DNA of 64,000 nucleotides from an uncultured Selenomonadales bacterium. GTDB taxonomy: Bacteria; Bacillota; Negativicutes; DSM-1736; Dendrosporobacteraceae. This document shows positions 9,106 through 17,224 of the stretch, piece by piece; the first letter of the stretch is position 1, and each line of letters begins with the position of its first letter. A program made the translations under genes and the position numbers. Under the pieces are notes generated by a model, which was not told the DNA's origin, did not search any database, and was given only the letters and a program-made list of their open reading frames with translations. The stretch is taken from contig CAMJML010000002.1 in the NCBI GenBank assembly GCA_946407015.1, forward strand, positions 248,001-312,000, given 5' to 3'.

Positions 9106-11214
9106 GTGTTCATTGAGAAACAAGCAGTCATTACGCATGCCAAGGGTTTGCATGCGCGGGTAGCGGCCATGATTGTGCAAAAAGCTTATGAGCTTGAAAT
9201 AAAATGGCAGACAAAAATTTTTTTCCGGCAGCCAGGCCGGGCGCCCATTCCCGCCGTCAGCCTGATGCCGCTGGTAGGACTGCGGATTAAGCAGGGGGAC
9301 GCATTGTCTGTGGAAGCAGCCGGTGGAGCAGCCAAAGCTGCCGTAGACGAAATGGCAGCCTTTGTGGAAAGTGATTTTCCGTTAGCAGATGAGAATACGA
9401 TGAACCAGGTGGATCGTTTGCTGCAGGATAATGCCGTGACAGCCGGACAAATTTTTGGCAGTATGGCCAATGGTTTAATTGTGACCGATCAACAAGATAC
9501 GATCACCATTTTTAATCCTGCAGCCGAACGGATTTTAGGATTGCCCGCCAGTACGGTTATTGGGCAAAAAGCGCAAGAGGTCATTCCGGGTTCCCGGCTG
9601 CATATTGTAGCGCAAAGCCGGCAGGCTGAATTAGGCTGCCGGCAAATCATCGGTGCGTCGAGCATCATTACCAACCGGACCCCACTGATTGTCGATGGCT
9701 CGGTCTATGGTGCGATGGCGATCTTTGAGGATATTTCAGCTTTGGAGGCTGTAATCGGCGAACTGAAAGCCGTGAAAGAGCTGAAAGAACGGTTGCAGCT
9801 TGTGTTGGAGTCGGTACAGGACGGTATTTGCGTGGTCAATCAACGGGGGGATATTACCTACGTCAATCCGGCTTATGCTGAACTTACCAGTCTGTCGCAG
9901 GAACTGCTGATCGGACAGAATGTACGTGAAACTTCACCTGCCGGAGCACGGAGCCGGGTGCTGAGTACCGGTCAAACCATGATGGGCGCCATTACGGTTA
10001 AACAGGAAAGAACGACATTGATCGCGAATGTCAGTCCGATTATTGTGGACGGAGAAATTACGGGGGCCGTATCGGTGGTCAAAAATGTCAGTGAAGTTCC
10101 TAAGCTGATGGATAAACTAAGCCAAATAGCCGCGAAAGCCGAATACCTGGAACAGGAATTAAGGCGGACACAAAAGCCCGGCCCGGCCTTTCGCAATTTC
10201 ATCGGGCAAAGTGGCAAGACCCGTGAAGCATTAGCCATTGCCGCGAAGGCTGCCGAAAGCAATGCCACGGTGCTCATTCGGGGCGAGAGCGGCACAGGCA
10301 AGGAGTTGGTGGCGGAAGGCATTCATTATGCCGGTAAAAGGGGCAATGGACCCTTTATCCGGATTAATTGTGCGGCGATTCCGGAAAATTTATTGGAGAG
10401 TGAATTGTTTGGCCATGAAAAAGGGGCTTTTACCGGGGCAATCCGCCAAAAGCCGGGTAAATTCAGTCTAGCCGATAAAGGAACCATTTTCTTGGATGAG
10501 ATTGGTGAGTTGAGTAGGAGTATGCAGGCTAAACTCTTACGGGTATTGCAGCAAAAAGAGTTTTCCCGTGTTGGCGGCGAAGCCGTAATCCGGGTAGATG
10601 TGCGCATTATTGCGGCTACCAGCCGGAACTTGGAGAAGATGACGGCTGACGGCCATTTTCGTGAAGACCTTTATTACCGGCTGAATGTAATCCCCATTTT
10701 CTTACCTCCTTTGCGCGAGCGTATTAGTGATCTTCCTCTATTGACCGATTATTTCCTGGCTAAGTTTACTCATCAGGTCGGAATGCAGCCAAAAACCATA
10801 TCAGGAGAAGCCTTAAGAGGACTAATGGGGTATCATTGGCCGGGCAATGTCCGGGAGTTGGAAAATGTTATTGAGCGCATGGTGACATTAGCGGAGAATG
10901 ATGGGCTGACTGTGGCCGATCTGCCGGTTTACCTGCAGCAAGAAAGCCGCAGGGAGAACTTATGCCAGCCAGTCGCCAGCAGCAAGGCGATTGGTGCGGA
11001 TTTTGTTCAAAGTGAGATATTACCCTGGGAGGAATATGAAAAACAAATTATTACAATGGCCCTGGCCCGTTATGGCAGTTACAATGCTGCTGGAAAAGCA
11101 CTCGGGCTGACCCATAAAACGGTTGCGGCCAAAGCACAGAAATATGGGATTGAGAAAATGATCGTTTGGGAAAAAAGTAATAGCTTGGTAAAAAACACCA
11201 AGTTTAGCCGCTGA
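9106..11214 (+). CDS. Sigma-54 activator with N-terminal HPr-like domain (HPr-PAS-PAS-AAA+-HTH)
   Basis: About 702 residues. Domains in order are: HPr-like (1-90) with the phospho-acceptor motif AKGLHARVAA; PAS (about 105-210); a second PAS (about 225-335); sigma-54 AAA+ (about 365-590) with Walker A GESGTGKE, the sigma-54 contact loop GAFTGA, Walker B IFLDEIGEL and WPGNVRELEN; and a Fis-type HTH (about 640-690, YNAAGKALGLTHKTVAAKA). It should activate transcription from the sigma-54 promoter at 11275-11290 just downstream, which drives the DHA kinase/PTS operon. The histidine is intact, so phosphorylation by enzyme I could tune it (inferred). The GTG at 9106 has GAGGTGA five bases upstream; a GTG at 9097 would add three residues. 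Confidence 0.9.
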   Translation: MFIEKQAVITHAKGLHARVAAMIVQKAYELEIKWQTKIFFRQPGRAPIPAVSLMPLVGLRIKQGDALSVEAAGGAAKAAVDEMAAFVESDFPLADENTMNQVDRLLQDNAVTAGQIFGSMANGLIVTDQQDTITIFNPAAERILGLPASTVIGQKAQEVIPGSRLHIVAQSRQAELGCRQIIGASSIITNRTPLIVDGSVYGAMAIFEDISALEAVIGELKAVKELKERLQLVLESVQDGICVVNQRGDITYVNPAYAELTSLSQELLIGQNVRETSPAGARSRVLSTGQTMMGAITVKQERTTLIANVSPIIVDGEITGAVSVVKNVSEVPKLMDKLSQIAAKAEYLEQELRRTQKPGPAFRNFIGQSGKTREALAIAAKAAESNATVLIRGESGTGKELVAEGIHYAGKRGNGPFIRINCAAIPENLLESELFGHEKGAFTGAIRQKPGKFSLADKGTIFLDEIGELSRSMQAKLLRVLQQKEFSRVGGEAVIRVDVRIIAATSRNLEKMTADGHFREDLYYRLNVIPIFLPPLRERISDLPLLTDYFLAKFTHQVGMQPKTISGEALRGLMGYHWPGNVRELENVIERMVTLAENDGLTVADLPVYLQQESRRENLCQPVASSKAIGADFVQSEILPWEEYEKQIITMALARYGSYNAAGKALGLTHKTVAAKAQKYGIEKMIVWEKSNSLVKNTKFSR

Positions 11215-11230
11215 GGTTGGTATTTTTGTG

Positions 11231-11268
11231 CAGGCAGTGCCGGAGAATGTCCCGGAACTGCCTGTTTT
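11231..11268 (+). terminator. Terminator hairpin after the sigma-54 activator gene
   Basis: CAGGCAGTgCCGG pairs with CCGGaACTGCCTG, followed by TTTTAC. It lies 17 bases after the activator stop and 7 bases upstream of the -24 element. Being an inverted repeat upstream of a sigma-54 promoter, it could alternatively be an activator binding site. Confidence 0.6.
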
Positions 11269-11274
11269 ACTTAT

Positions 11275-11290
11275 TGGCATAATTCTTGCA
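11275..11290 (+). promoter_or_regulatory. Sigma-54 promoter of the dha-PTS operon
   Basis: TGGCATAATTCTTGCA matches the sigma-54 consensus TGGCACGnnnnTTGCA, with the invariant GG and GC ten bases apart. It lies 39 bases upstream of the dhaK start and directly follows the gene for a sigma-54 activator, which makes the assignment strong. Confidence 0.88.
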
Positions 11291-11328
11291 ACACGATTAG
11301 GCAAACCTATTATGAGGAGGCTGTTCCT

Positions 11329-12327
11329 ATGAAGAAAATGATTAATCATGCCGAACAGGTCGTTGAGGAAATGCTGCAAGGGGTGGTATTGGCTCATCCC
11401 CAGTATGTGAAGCGGGTAGAAGGGTTTAATGTGTTGGTACGGGCTAATTCGCCGGTGGCCGGTAAAGTGGGCCTGGTTTCAGGCGGTGGCAGCGGTCACG
11501 AGCCTTCTCATGCCGGGTATGTCGGCAAAGGCATGCTGGATGGTGCGGTAGCGGGTGCCGTATTTACCTCTCCAACTCCGGATCAGGTTTATGAAGCCGT
11601 CCGGGCTGTTGATGGCGGAAAAGGCGTATTGTTAGTCATTAAAAATTACACCGGTGATGTCATGAACTTTGAGATGGCTGCTGAAATGGCAGAGGCTGAG
11701 GGGATTCAAGTTGCCAAAGTAGTGGTCAATGACGATGTAGCCGTCGAAAATAGTACTTGGACTACCGGCAGACGGGGAATTGCCGGGACTGTCTTTGTTC
11801 ACAAAATTGCCGGCGCCAAAGCCGAAACCGGAGCTAGTTTGGCTGAGGTTCAACAAGTAGCGGAAAAAGTCATTGCCAATGTGCGTTCAATGGGAATGGC
11901 ACTGTCTCCTTGCGTTGTTCCAGCTGCCGGTAAACCGAGTTTTACGCTGGCTGAGAATGAAGTGGAAATTGGTATGGGCATTCATGGTGAGCCGGGCACA
12001 CATCGCGAAACCATCCGGTCTGCGGATGAAACGACTGCTCATCTGGTTGAAAAGATTTTGAATGACTTGCCGCTGTCTGCCGGCGATGAAGTTGCCGTTA
12101 TGGTTAATGGACTGGGCGGAACTCCACCCATGGAACTCTATATTATTAATCGTAAAGTCACCGAACTGTTAGGTGAGAAAGAGATCGTCATTGCCAAAAC
12201 CTTTGTCGGCAACTATATGACTTCATTGGAAATGGCCGGCTTTTCGGTCACTGTTTTAAAATTAGATGCTGAACTGAAAGCTTTGCTGCTGGCACCGGCG
12301 GATACACCGGCTTGGGTGCAATACTAA
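11329..12327 (+). CDS. dhaK: Dihydroxyacetone kinase subunit DhaK (PTS-dependent)
   Basis: A 332-residue substrate-binding subunit. It binds dihydroxyacetone covalently through the histidine of GIHGEPG, and the DhaL-bound nucleotide transfers the phosphoryl group. GGGSGHEPSHAGYVG near residue 50 and VKNYTGDVMNFEMA-like IKNYTGDVMNFEMA are family hallmarks. TATGAGGAGG lies upstream of the ATG. It is the first gene of dhaK-dhaL-dhaM-HPr-enzyme I, read from the sigma-54 promoter. The true sugar could be another short ketose, since DhaK paralogues vary. Confidence 0.93.
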   Translation: MKKMINHAEQVVEEMLQGVVLAHPQYVKRVEGFNVLVRANSPVAGKVGLVSGGGSGHEPSHAGYVGKGMLDGAVAGAVFTSPTPDQVYEAVRAVDGGKGVLLVIKNYTGDVMNFEMAAEMAEAEGIQVAKVVVNDDVAVENSTWTTGRRGIAGTVFVHKIAGAKAETGASLAEVQQVAEKVIANVRSMGMALSPCVVPAAGKPSFTLAENEVEIGMGIHGEPGTHRETIRSADETTAHLVEKILNDLPLSAGDEVAVMVNGLGGTPPMELYIINRKVTELLGEKEIVIAKTFVGNYMTSLEMAGFSVTVLKLDAELKALLLAPADTPAWVQY

Positions 12328-12346
12328 ACGAAGGGGACGATAATTC

Positions 12347-12988
12347 ATGGCAAATGTCATTAGGGCAATTGAAGCGCTGGCAGACGTTATTATTGCCAAT
12401 AAAGAAAAATTAACCGAACTTGATGCAGCAATTGGTGATGCAGACCATGGAATTAATATGGCCAGAGGCTTCGAAGCAGTCAAGGCTAAGCTTAAAACTG
12501 CACAGCCGGATGATATTGGTGCCGTGCTAAAATTGGTCGGTATGACGTTAATCTCTACTGTTGGTGGTGCATCGGGACCACTTTACGGGACCGCTTTTTT
12601 AAGAGCGGCTGCAATCGCCCAGGGTAAAACTACGGTTGACGGACCAATGGCAGGCCAGATGTTGGCCGCCGCGATCACCGGAATCAAAGAACGCGGCAAG
12701 GCTGTTCAAGGTGAAAAAACCATGCTGGATGCTTTGGAGCCTGCCTATAATGCCTTCCAATACGGCTTAAGCATGAATAAAACGATGGCCGAGTGTTTGG
12801 AGTTAGCCGTAAATGCCGCTCAGGACGGAGTGGAGTATACCAAGACCATCATTGCAACCAAAGGACGGGCCAGTTATTTAGGCGAGCGCAGTTTAGGGCA
12901 CCAGGATGCCGGAGCGACCTCATCGTATCTGATTCTGGCTGCGCTGACTCAATTGGCTAAAAAACAGAGTCAGGCAGGTGAGCCCTAA
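12347..12988 (+). CDS. dhaL: Dihydroxyacetone kinase subunit DhaL
   Basis: A 213-residue ADP-binding subunit of the PTS-type kinase. The Mg-nucleotide motif GDADHGINMARGF near residue 30 has the required aspartates, and GDxD-linked GGASGPLYGTAFLR and the late RASYLGERSLGHQDAGATS are conserved in the family. It carries the phosphoryl group from DhaM to the substrate on DhaK. AAGGGGAC precedes the ATG. Its stop shares a base with the dhaM start. Confidence 0.93.
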   Translation: MANVIRAIEALADVIIANKEKLTELDAAIGDADHGINMARGFEAVKAKLKTAQPDDIGAVLKLVGMTLISTVGGASGPLYGTAFLRAAAIAQGKTTVDGPMAGQMLAAAITGIKERGKAVQGEKTMLDALEPAYNAFQYGLSMNKTMAECLELAVNAAQDGVEYTKTIIATKGRASYLGERSLGHQDAGATSSYLILAALTQLAKKQSQAGEP

Positions 12989-13380
12989 TGGTGGGAATTG
13001 TCATTGTGTCGCATAGTGCCAAGGTCGCTGAGGGAATTCGGGAACTTGCCCTGCAAATGGCTGCCCCGAATCAACAGATCTTGGCAGCCGGCGGTATGGC
13101 TGACCAGTCTATTGGTACGGATGCCATGCTCATCAAAGATGCCATCGTAGCAGCCAATTCGGGGGATGGTGTTGTGGTTATGGTTGATTTGGGAAGTGCG
13201 GTACTTAGCGCTGAACTGGCTATTGAAATGCTAGAGGACCAAGCTTTGCTGGTTAAAATTGCTGATGCGCCCATTCTGGAGGGAACTATCGCGGCAACAG
13301 TTGAGGCGTCGGTCGGTCGGTCGCTCAGCCAGGTTGTTGCCACGGCCGAAGGCGCGCGGGACATGCATAAGCAATCCTGA
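12988..13380 (+). CDS. dhaM: PTS-dependent DHA kinase phosphotransferase subunit DhaM (EIIA domain only)
   Basis: A 130-residue EIIA of the mannose type. The phospho-acceptor histidine is in VIVSHSAKVAEG at the N-terminus, and GDGVVVMVDLGSAVLSAELA is the conserved core. It passes phosphate from HPr to ADP on DhaL. Unlike E. coli DhaM, which fuses EIIA to HPr and an enzyme I-like domain, it ends after the EIIA domain, and the HPr and enzyme I are separate downstream genes. Confidence 0.93.
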   Translation: MVGIVIVSHSAKVAEGIRELALQMAAPNQQILAAGGMADQSIGTDAMLIKDAIVAANSGDGVVVMVDLGSAVLSAELAIEMLEDQALLVKIADAPILEGTIAATVEASVGRSLSQVVATAEGARDMHKQS

Positions 13381-13457
13381 AAGTATGCTGTGAGCGATCA
13401 AACGGGCGGGTACACGGTGAATAGGATACATGTTCTAGACGGATTGGAGGAATGATG

Positions 13458-13727
13458 ATGATTGAAATCGAGTTGGCGCTGACAAACCAAGCAGGCTTGC
13501 ACGCCAGGCCTGCTGCACAGTTTGTTCAAACAGCTGCACAATTTAAAAGCAAAGTGAGAATTTCGGCTGGACCAAAAACGGCGGATGCCAAAAGTATTTT
13601 GGCCGTAATGGGCCTGGGGCTAAGCACTGGGACGACCTTCCTGCTCACCGTTGACGGAGAGGATGAGCAAGCGTGCAGCGAGGCTTTACAACGCTTGGTG
13701 GAAAGTAAGTTTGGTGAGGGTCCGTGA
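13458..13727 (+). CDS. HPr-family phosphocarrier protein
   Basis: An 89-residue HPr. It has the active-site histidine motif AGLHARPAAQF and the regulatory-serine region AKSILAVMGLGL. GGAGG at 13446-13450 is followed by three ATGs (13452, 13455, 13458); the last has the best spacing of 7. It lies in the dha operon and overlaps the enzyme I start by 4 bases, so it probably serves DhaM. It could also be the general HPr of the cell. Confidence 0.92.
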   Translation: MIEIELALTNQAGLHARPAAQFVQTAAQFKSKVRISAGPKTADAKSILAVMGLGLSTGTTFLLTVDGEDEQACSEALQRLVESKFGEGP

Positions 13728-15448
13728 TGACGAGACAATTGGAGGGGCTGGGCGTTGTCCCGGGTATAGGGCTGGGTTTTTTAAAGGTATTGACCACGGA
13801 TTTGACTCATGCGGTTCACCGTTATGCTGCCGGATCACCAGCCGATGAGGCTAGTAAGTTTACCAATGCATTACTGGCTGCTATTGAGGAAATTCATCAG
13901 TTGGCGGTGCAGGCACAGGCAGCCGGTCAGAACGATCTGGCCGAGATTATGGAAGCGCATAAGGCGATAGCCGCCGATCCGGAACTTGCGGCCAATATCA
14001 GCGAGAAAATTGCCCAGGGAGTTGCTGCTCCGCAGGCTGTTCTTGCTGCTACGGAAGAATACGCCGCAGTTTTTTCAGCCATGGATGATCCCTATCTAAA
14101 AGAAAGAGCTGCGGACCTGCGGGATATTGGCCGCCGGATTGCACGAATTTTAACTGGAGCCGGAGCGATTGATTTTGGCGGCGGCCCGCTTATTTTATGT
14201 GCTGACGAAATTGAGCCTTCGGTAGCGGCAGCCATGCCTGCGGGCCAAGTTGCCGGAATTTTATTAGGACAGGGCAGTCAAACATCACACACCATTATCA
14301 TTGCGAAAGCACAAGGAATTCCTACTGTCAGCGGTTTAGGAACAGAACTGGAAACGCTTGCCGACGGACAGCAAGTTCTCGTGGATGGTTACAGCGGTCA
14401 AGTATACATCAATCCTGACCAAAGCTTGCTAGAGGCGTATCAAAACAAGCTGGCTTCCGAGCAGGAACAGCTCAAGCAAAATAGTTTGTTAGCCGAATTG
14501 TCCGCGATCACTAAGGATGGTCAGCGTATTCAACTGGCGGCTAATATTGGCCGTCCGGCTGATATGGACAATGCCTTGAAGCAAGGCTGTGAGGGAGTCG
14601 GCTTGTTTAGGAGCGAGTTTTTGTATATGGGGCGTGATACTGCACCCAGTGAGGAAGAACAATTTGCGGCCTACCGGGAAGTCGTCGAACGCTGCAAAGG
14701 TGCGCTTTGCATTATTCGGACTATGGATATCGGTGGGGATAAACCGCTTCCTTATTTGAACATTCCTGCAGAGGAGAATCCTTTTTTGGGCTTTCGTGCC
14801 ATTCGGATTAGCCTGCAGCGTCCGGAGTTGCTGCTGACACAGTTTAAGGCCATTTTGCGGGCCGGGGTATACGGTCCGGTGGCCATTATGCTGCCGATGG
14901 TGATTAATGGTCAGGAAATTGTCCAGGCCAGGAAGTATCTTCGTCAGGCAATGACCGAATTGGAGCAGCGTGGCGCAGCTTTTGCGCGGCAAGTTCAGTT
15001 TGGCATTATGATTGAAACGCCGGCAGCCGCTGTATTGGCTCCGGTACTGGCCGAGGAGTGCGATTTTTTCAGTATCGGTACAAATGATCTCGTTCAATAC
15101 ACCTTGGCGGTTGACCGGGGTAATTCAGCGGTCAGTCCTTTATACAGTCACTTTCACCCGGCAGTCGTAAGCTTGATTGGCAATGTAATTCAGGCGGCGC
15201 ATAGCCGTGGAATCTGGGTAGGTATGTGCGGAGAGATGGCAGGCGACCCCTTGGCAGCCCCTCTCTTGACGGCGATGGAGATTGATGAACTAAGCATGAG
15301 TGCTCCGGCTATTCCCCGGGTGAAGGGTGTTATCCGGAAAATGACCGTGAGTGATGCCCGTAATATCCTGGCTGAGGTATGCGCACTTCATGATGCAGAG
15401 GCTATTAGACTGCGCTTGAGTGATTTTGTTCAGGAGTTAGAAGCTTAG
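13727..15448 (+). CDS. ptsI: PTS enzyme I (phosphoenolpyruvate-protein phosphotransferase)
   Basis: 573 residues, the normal length. It moves phosphate from phosphoenolpyruvate to HPr. The phospho-histidine motif is GSQTSHTIIIAKAQGIPTV (about residue 185), the PEP-binding core includes GVGLFRSEFLYM and IRTMDIGGDKPL, and the catalytic cysteine is in GMCGEMAGDP. A GTG at 13724 immediately before the ATG is an alternative start; GGTGAGGG lies upstream. Its last codons form the left arm of the operon terminator. Confidence 0.95.
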   Translation: MTRQLEGLGVVPGIGLGFLKVLTTDLTHAVHRYAAGSPADEASKFTNALLAAIEEIHQLAVQAQAAGQNDLAEIMEAHKAIAADPELAANISEKIAQGVAAPQAVLAATEEYAAVFSAMDDPYLKERAADLRDIGRRIARILTGAGAIDFGGGPLILCADEIEPSVAAAMPAGQVAGILLGQGSQTSHTIIIAKAQGIPTVSGLGTELETLADGQQVLVDGYSGQVYINPDQSLLEAYQNKLASEQEQLKQNSLLAELSAITKDGQRIQLAANIGRPADMDNALKQGCEGVGLFRSEFLYMGRDTAPSEEEQFAAYREVVERCKGALCIIRTMDIGGDKPLPYLNIPAEENPFLGFRAIRISLQRPELLLTQFKAILRAGVYGPVAIMLPMVINGQEIVQARKYLRQAMTELEQRGAAFARQVQFGIMIETPAAAVLAPVLAEECDFFSIGTNDLVQYTLAVDRGNSAVSPLYSHFHPAVVSLIGNVIQAAHSRGIWVGMCGEMAGDPLAAPLLTAMEIDELSMSAPAIPRVKGVIRKMTVSDARNILAEVCALHDAEAIRLRLSDFVQELEA

Positions 15449-15467
15449 CTTCTAACTCCTGTTTCTT
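15431..15467 (+). terminator. Intrinsic terminator of the dha-PTS operon, containing the ptsI stop codon
   Basis: A perfect 14-bp stem CAGGAGTTAGAAGC / GCTTCTAACTCCTG with loop TTA is followed by TTTCTT. The enzyme I stop codon (15446-15448) spans the loop and the first base of the right arm, so the terminator is partly coding. Confidence 0.88.
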
Positions 15468-15587
15468 AGCGGACTGGAGACTGCTTTTTAATGGAAGTAT
15501 GCTGGTAGCCTGGTGCCTTAGTTTTGTTATACTTTTGGTTCTAATTCTCTGCAAATATCATAATCATCCTAAAGAGGGGGGGATATC

Positions 15588-16298
15588 ATGATATTTGGCG
15601 GGATTAGTCGTCCGAAACGTTATTTTGCGATTTTGTCCTTTGTGATTGTAAGCATGTTTATCAGCCTGTTGGGCTTGGAATATTGGGATGATGAAATTAA
15701 CCTGGCGGCTATCCCGAATCAGCCAACGGTAAAGCCAGCTGGACAATTATCCATTGTAGTCAATACCTCCGGACGTATCCTGGAGCTTTACAATGACGGT
15801 AAAATCTATAAAAAGTACCGGGTTGCTGTTGGCAAAAGCAGTACTCCGACACCGATCGGAGACTGGATCGTGATCTGGAAATCTTATCGATCAGGCGATA
15901 TTTTTGGTACGCGTTATTTGGCACTGAATGTTCCCTGGGGCGGGTATGGCATTCATGGTACGAATCAGCCCTGGAGTATTGGTAATTTTGCCAGTCATGG
16001 CTGTATTCGCATGCGCAATAAAGATATTGAGGAACTGTTTGAGTGGGTCCCGGTTGGCACCCCGGTCCGAATTGAAGGACAAAGAGTGCGCATTCAGCGA
16101 ACATTGAAATATGAGTGTCTTGGCAGTGATGTTGTTATCTTGCAAAACCAGCTAAAAGCCTTGGGCTATTTGGAAGGCCGGGCTGATGGGATGTTTAACC
16201 GGGATACTGAACAGGCTGTTAAGCGCTTTCAGCATGATCATAATTTGAAAGCCGATGGAATTGTGGATGCAAAAACGTTAAATGCATTGGGCTTATAA
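15588..16298 (+). CDS. L,D-transpeptidase (YkuD domain) with peptidoglycan-binding domain
   Basis: A 236-residue exported enzyme. An N-terminal anchor (residues 12-30) precedes a YkuD catalytic domain (about 50-165) with the histidine and cysteine in GIHGTN and SHGCIRM, and then a C-terminal PG_binding_1 repeat (about 175-236; LGSDVVILQNQLKALGYLEG). It makes 3-3 cross-links in peptidoglycan or attaches envelope proteins. AGAGGGGGGATATC precedes the ATG. It appears to be a single-gene unit between terminators. Confidence 0.92.
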   Translation: MIFGGISRPKRYFAILSFVIVSMFISLLGLEYWDDEINLAAIPNQPTVKPAGQLSIVVNTSGRILELYNDGKIYKKYRVAVGKSSTPTPIGDWIVIWKSYRSGDIFGTRYLALNVPWGGYGIHGTNQPWSIGNFASHGCIRMRNKDIEELFEWVPVGTPVRIEGQRVRIQRTLKYECLGSDVVILQNQLKALGYLEGRADGMFNRDTEQAVKRFQHDHNLKADGIVDAKTLNALGL

Positions 16299-16365
16299 AT
16301 GGTTTTTCAAAGCAAATTGACAGGTTATTTGCTAAAATGGTACTATTTAATTAATGACAATCATC

Positions 16366-16393
16366 AGCCTCTCTAGCCGTGAGAGGCTTTTTT
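16366..16393 (+). terminator. Intrinsic terminator after the L,D-transpeptidase gene
   Basis: AGCCTCTC / GAGAGGCT (8 bp, 7-base loop) followed by TTTTTT. Confidence 0.85.
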
Positions 16394-16433
16394 AACATAT
16401 CTATTTTGCATCGGGAGTTACAAGGGTGAGCGT

Positions 16434-17156
16434 ATGAATGAGTTAAGCGGTATGGGATTTTTTGCAGTCTTTGCAGGGGGGGTATTTTCTTTTTTCTCAC
16501 CGTGTATTTTTCCTTTAATTCCGGTTTACTGGGGAGTTCTATCCGGCCGGGATCCGGAAAATCTCGCAAATTCTCCTTTGCCTGATCAGGAAAAAGACCA
16601 GGCTCATATGCTGCCTGTTCAAGGGCTGCTATTTGTAGCCGGAATCAGTACGGTTTTTATTAGCCTGGGTTTTTTCTCAGGAAGTTTTGGCCTTGTACTG
16701 GCCGGTTACCGCAGTATACTTGTTAAACTTGCCGGTGCGCTGGTGATTCTTTTTGGTTTGATGCAGCTTGGTGTACTGGTTGTGCCTGCTTTGCTGCAAG
16801 AACGGCGGTTTAAGCTTGGACGCAAAGCTTTAGGACCCATGCAGGCTTATTTGCTAGGGGTATTGTTTAGTTTTGGCTGGACGCCTTGTATCGGACCGGT
16901 CCTAAGTTCGATTTTGCTATTGGCGTCAACTCAGCGGGAGCCTGTCCAGGCGGCTTGGCTGCTGTTTATTTATACGCTTGGTTTTAGCATTCCTTTTATT
17001 GCCGGAACCTTTTTTACCACAGTATTTTTACGGCATTATCGTAAGATAGCCGGTTATTTGGACAAGATCAGGCTTGTTGGCGGCATCATGCTGGTTTTGA
17101 TGGGGCTCTTGCTTTTCTTTGATCAGCTCAACAGTATCCCCATGTTTTTACCTTGA
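16434..17156 (+). CDS. CcdA-like cytochrome c biogenesis / disulfide-reductant transporter
   Basis: A 240-residue, six-helix membrane protein of the CcdA/DsbD-transmembrane family. It passes reducing power from cytoplasmic thioredoxin across the membrane. The two redox cysteines lie in FFSPCIFPLIPVYWG (helix 1) and FGWTPCIGPVLSS (helix 4), the usual positions. AAGGGTGAG precedes the ATG. Its stop overlaps a possible TTG start of the next frame. Cytochrome assembly genes are not adjacent, so the target is unknown. Confidence 0.88.
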   Translation: MNELSGMGFFAVFAGGVFSFFSPCIFPLIPVYWGVLSGRDPENLANSPLPDQEKDQAHMLPVQGLLFVAGISTVFISLGFFSGSFGLVLAGYRSILVKLAGALVILFGLMQLGVLVVPALLQERRFKLGRKALGPMQAYLLGVLFSFGWTPCIGPVLSSILLLASTQREPVQAAWLLFIYTLGFSIPFIAGTFFTTVFLRHYRKIAGYLDKIRLVGGIMLVLMGLLLFFDQLNSIPMFLP

Positions 17157-17224
17157 ACCTAGCAAGTGCTGCCGGGGCAGCCGCTGTTGCTACAGAATTT
17201 ATATTCAGAATGGTGGACGGATTC

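Noticed and set aside
8956-9180. A minus-strand frame across the gap before the sigma-54 activator
   Set aside because: It overlaps the activator start and lacks a convincing ribosome site; composition is unlike a gene.
14489-15097. A 202-codon minus-strand frame opposite enzyme I
   Set aside because: It lies wholly antisense to a conserved enzyme and has no family features.
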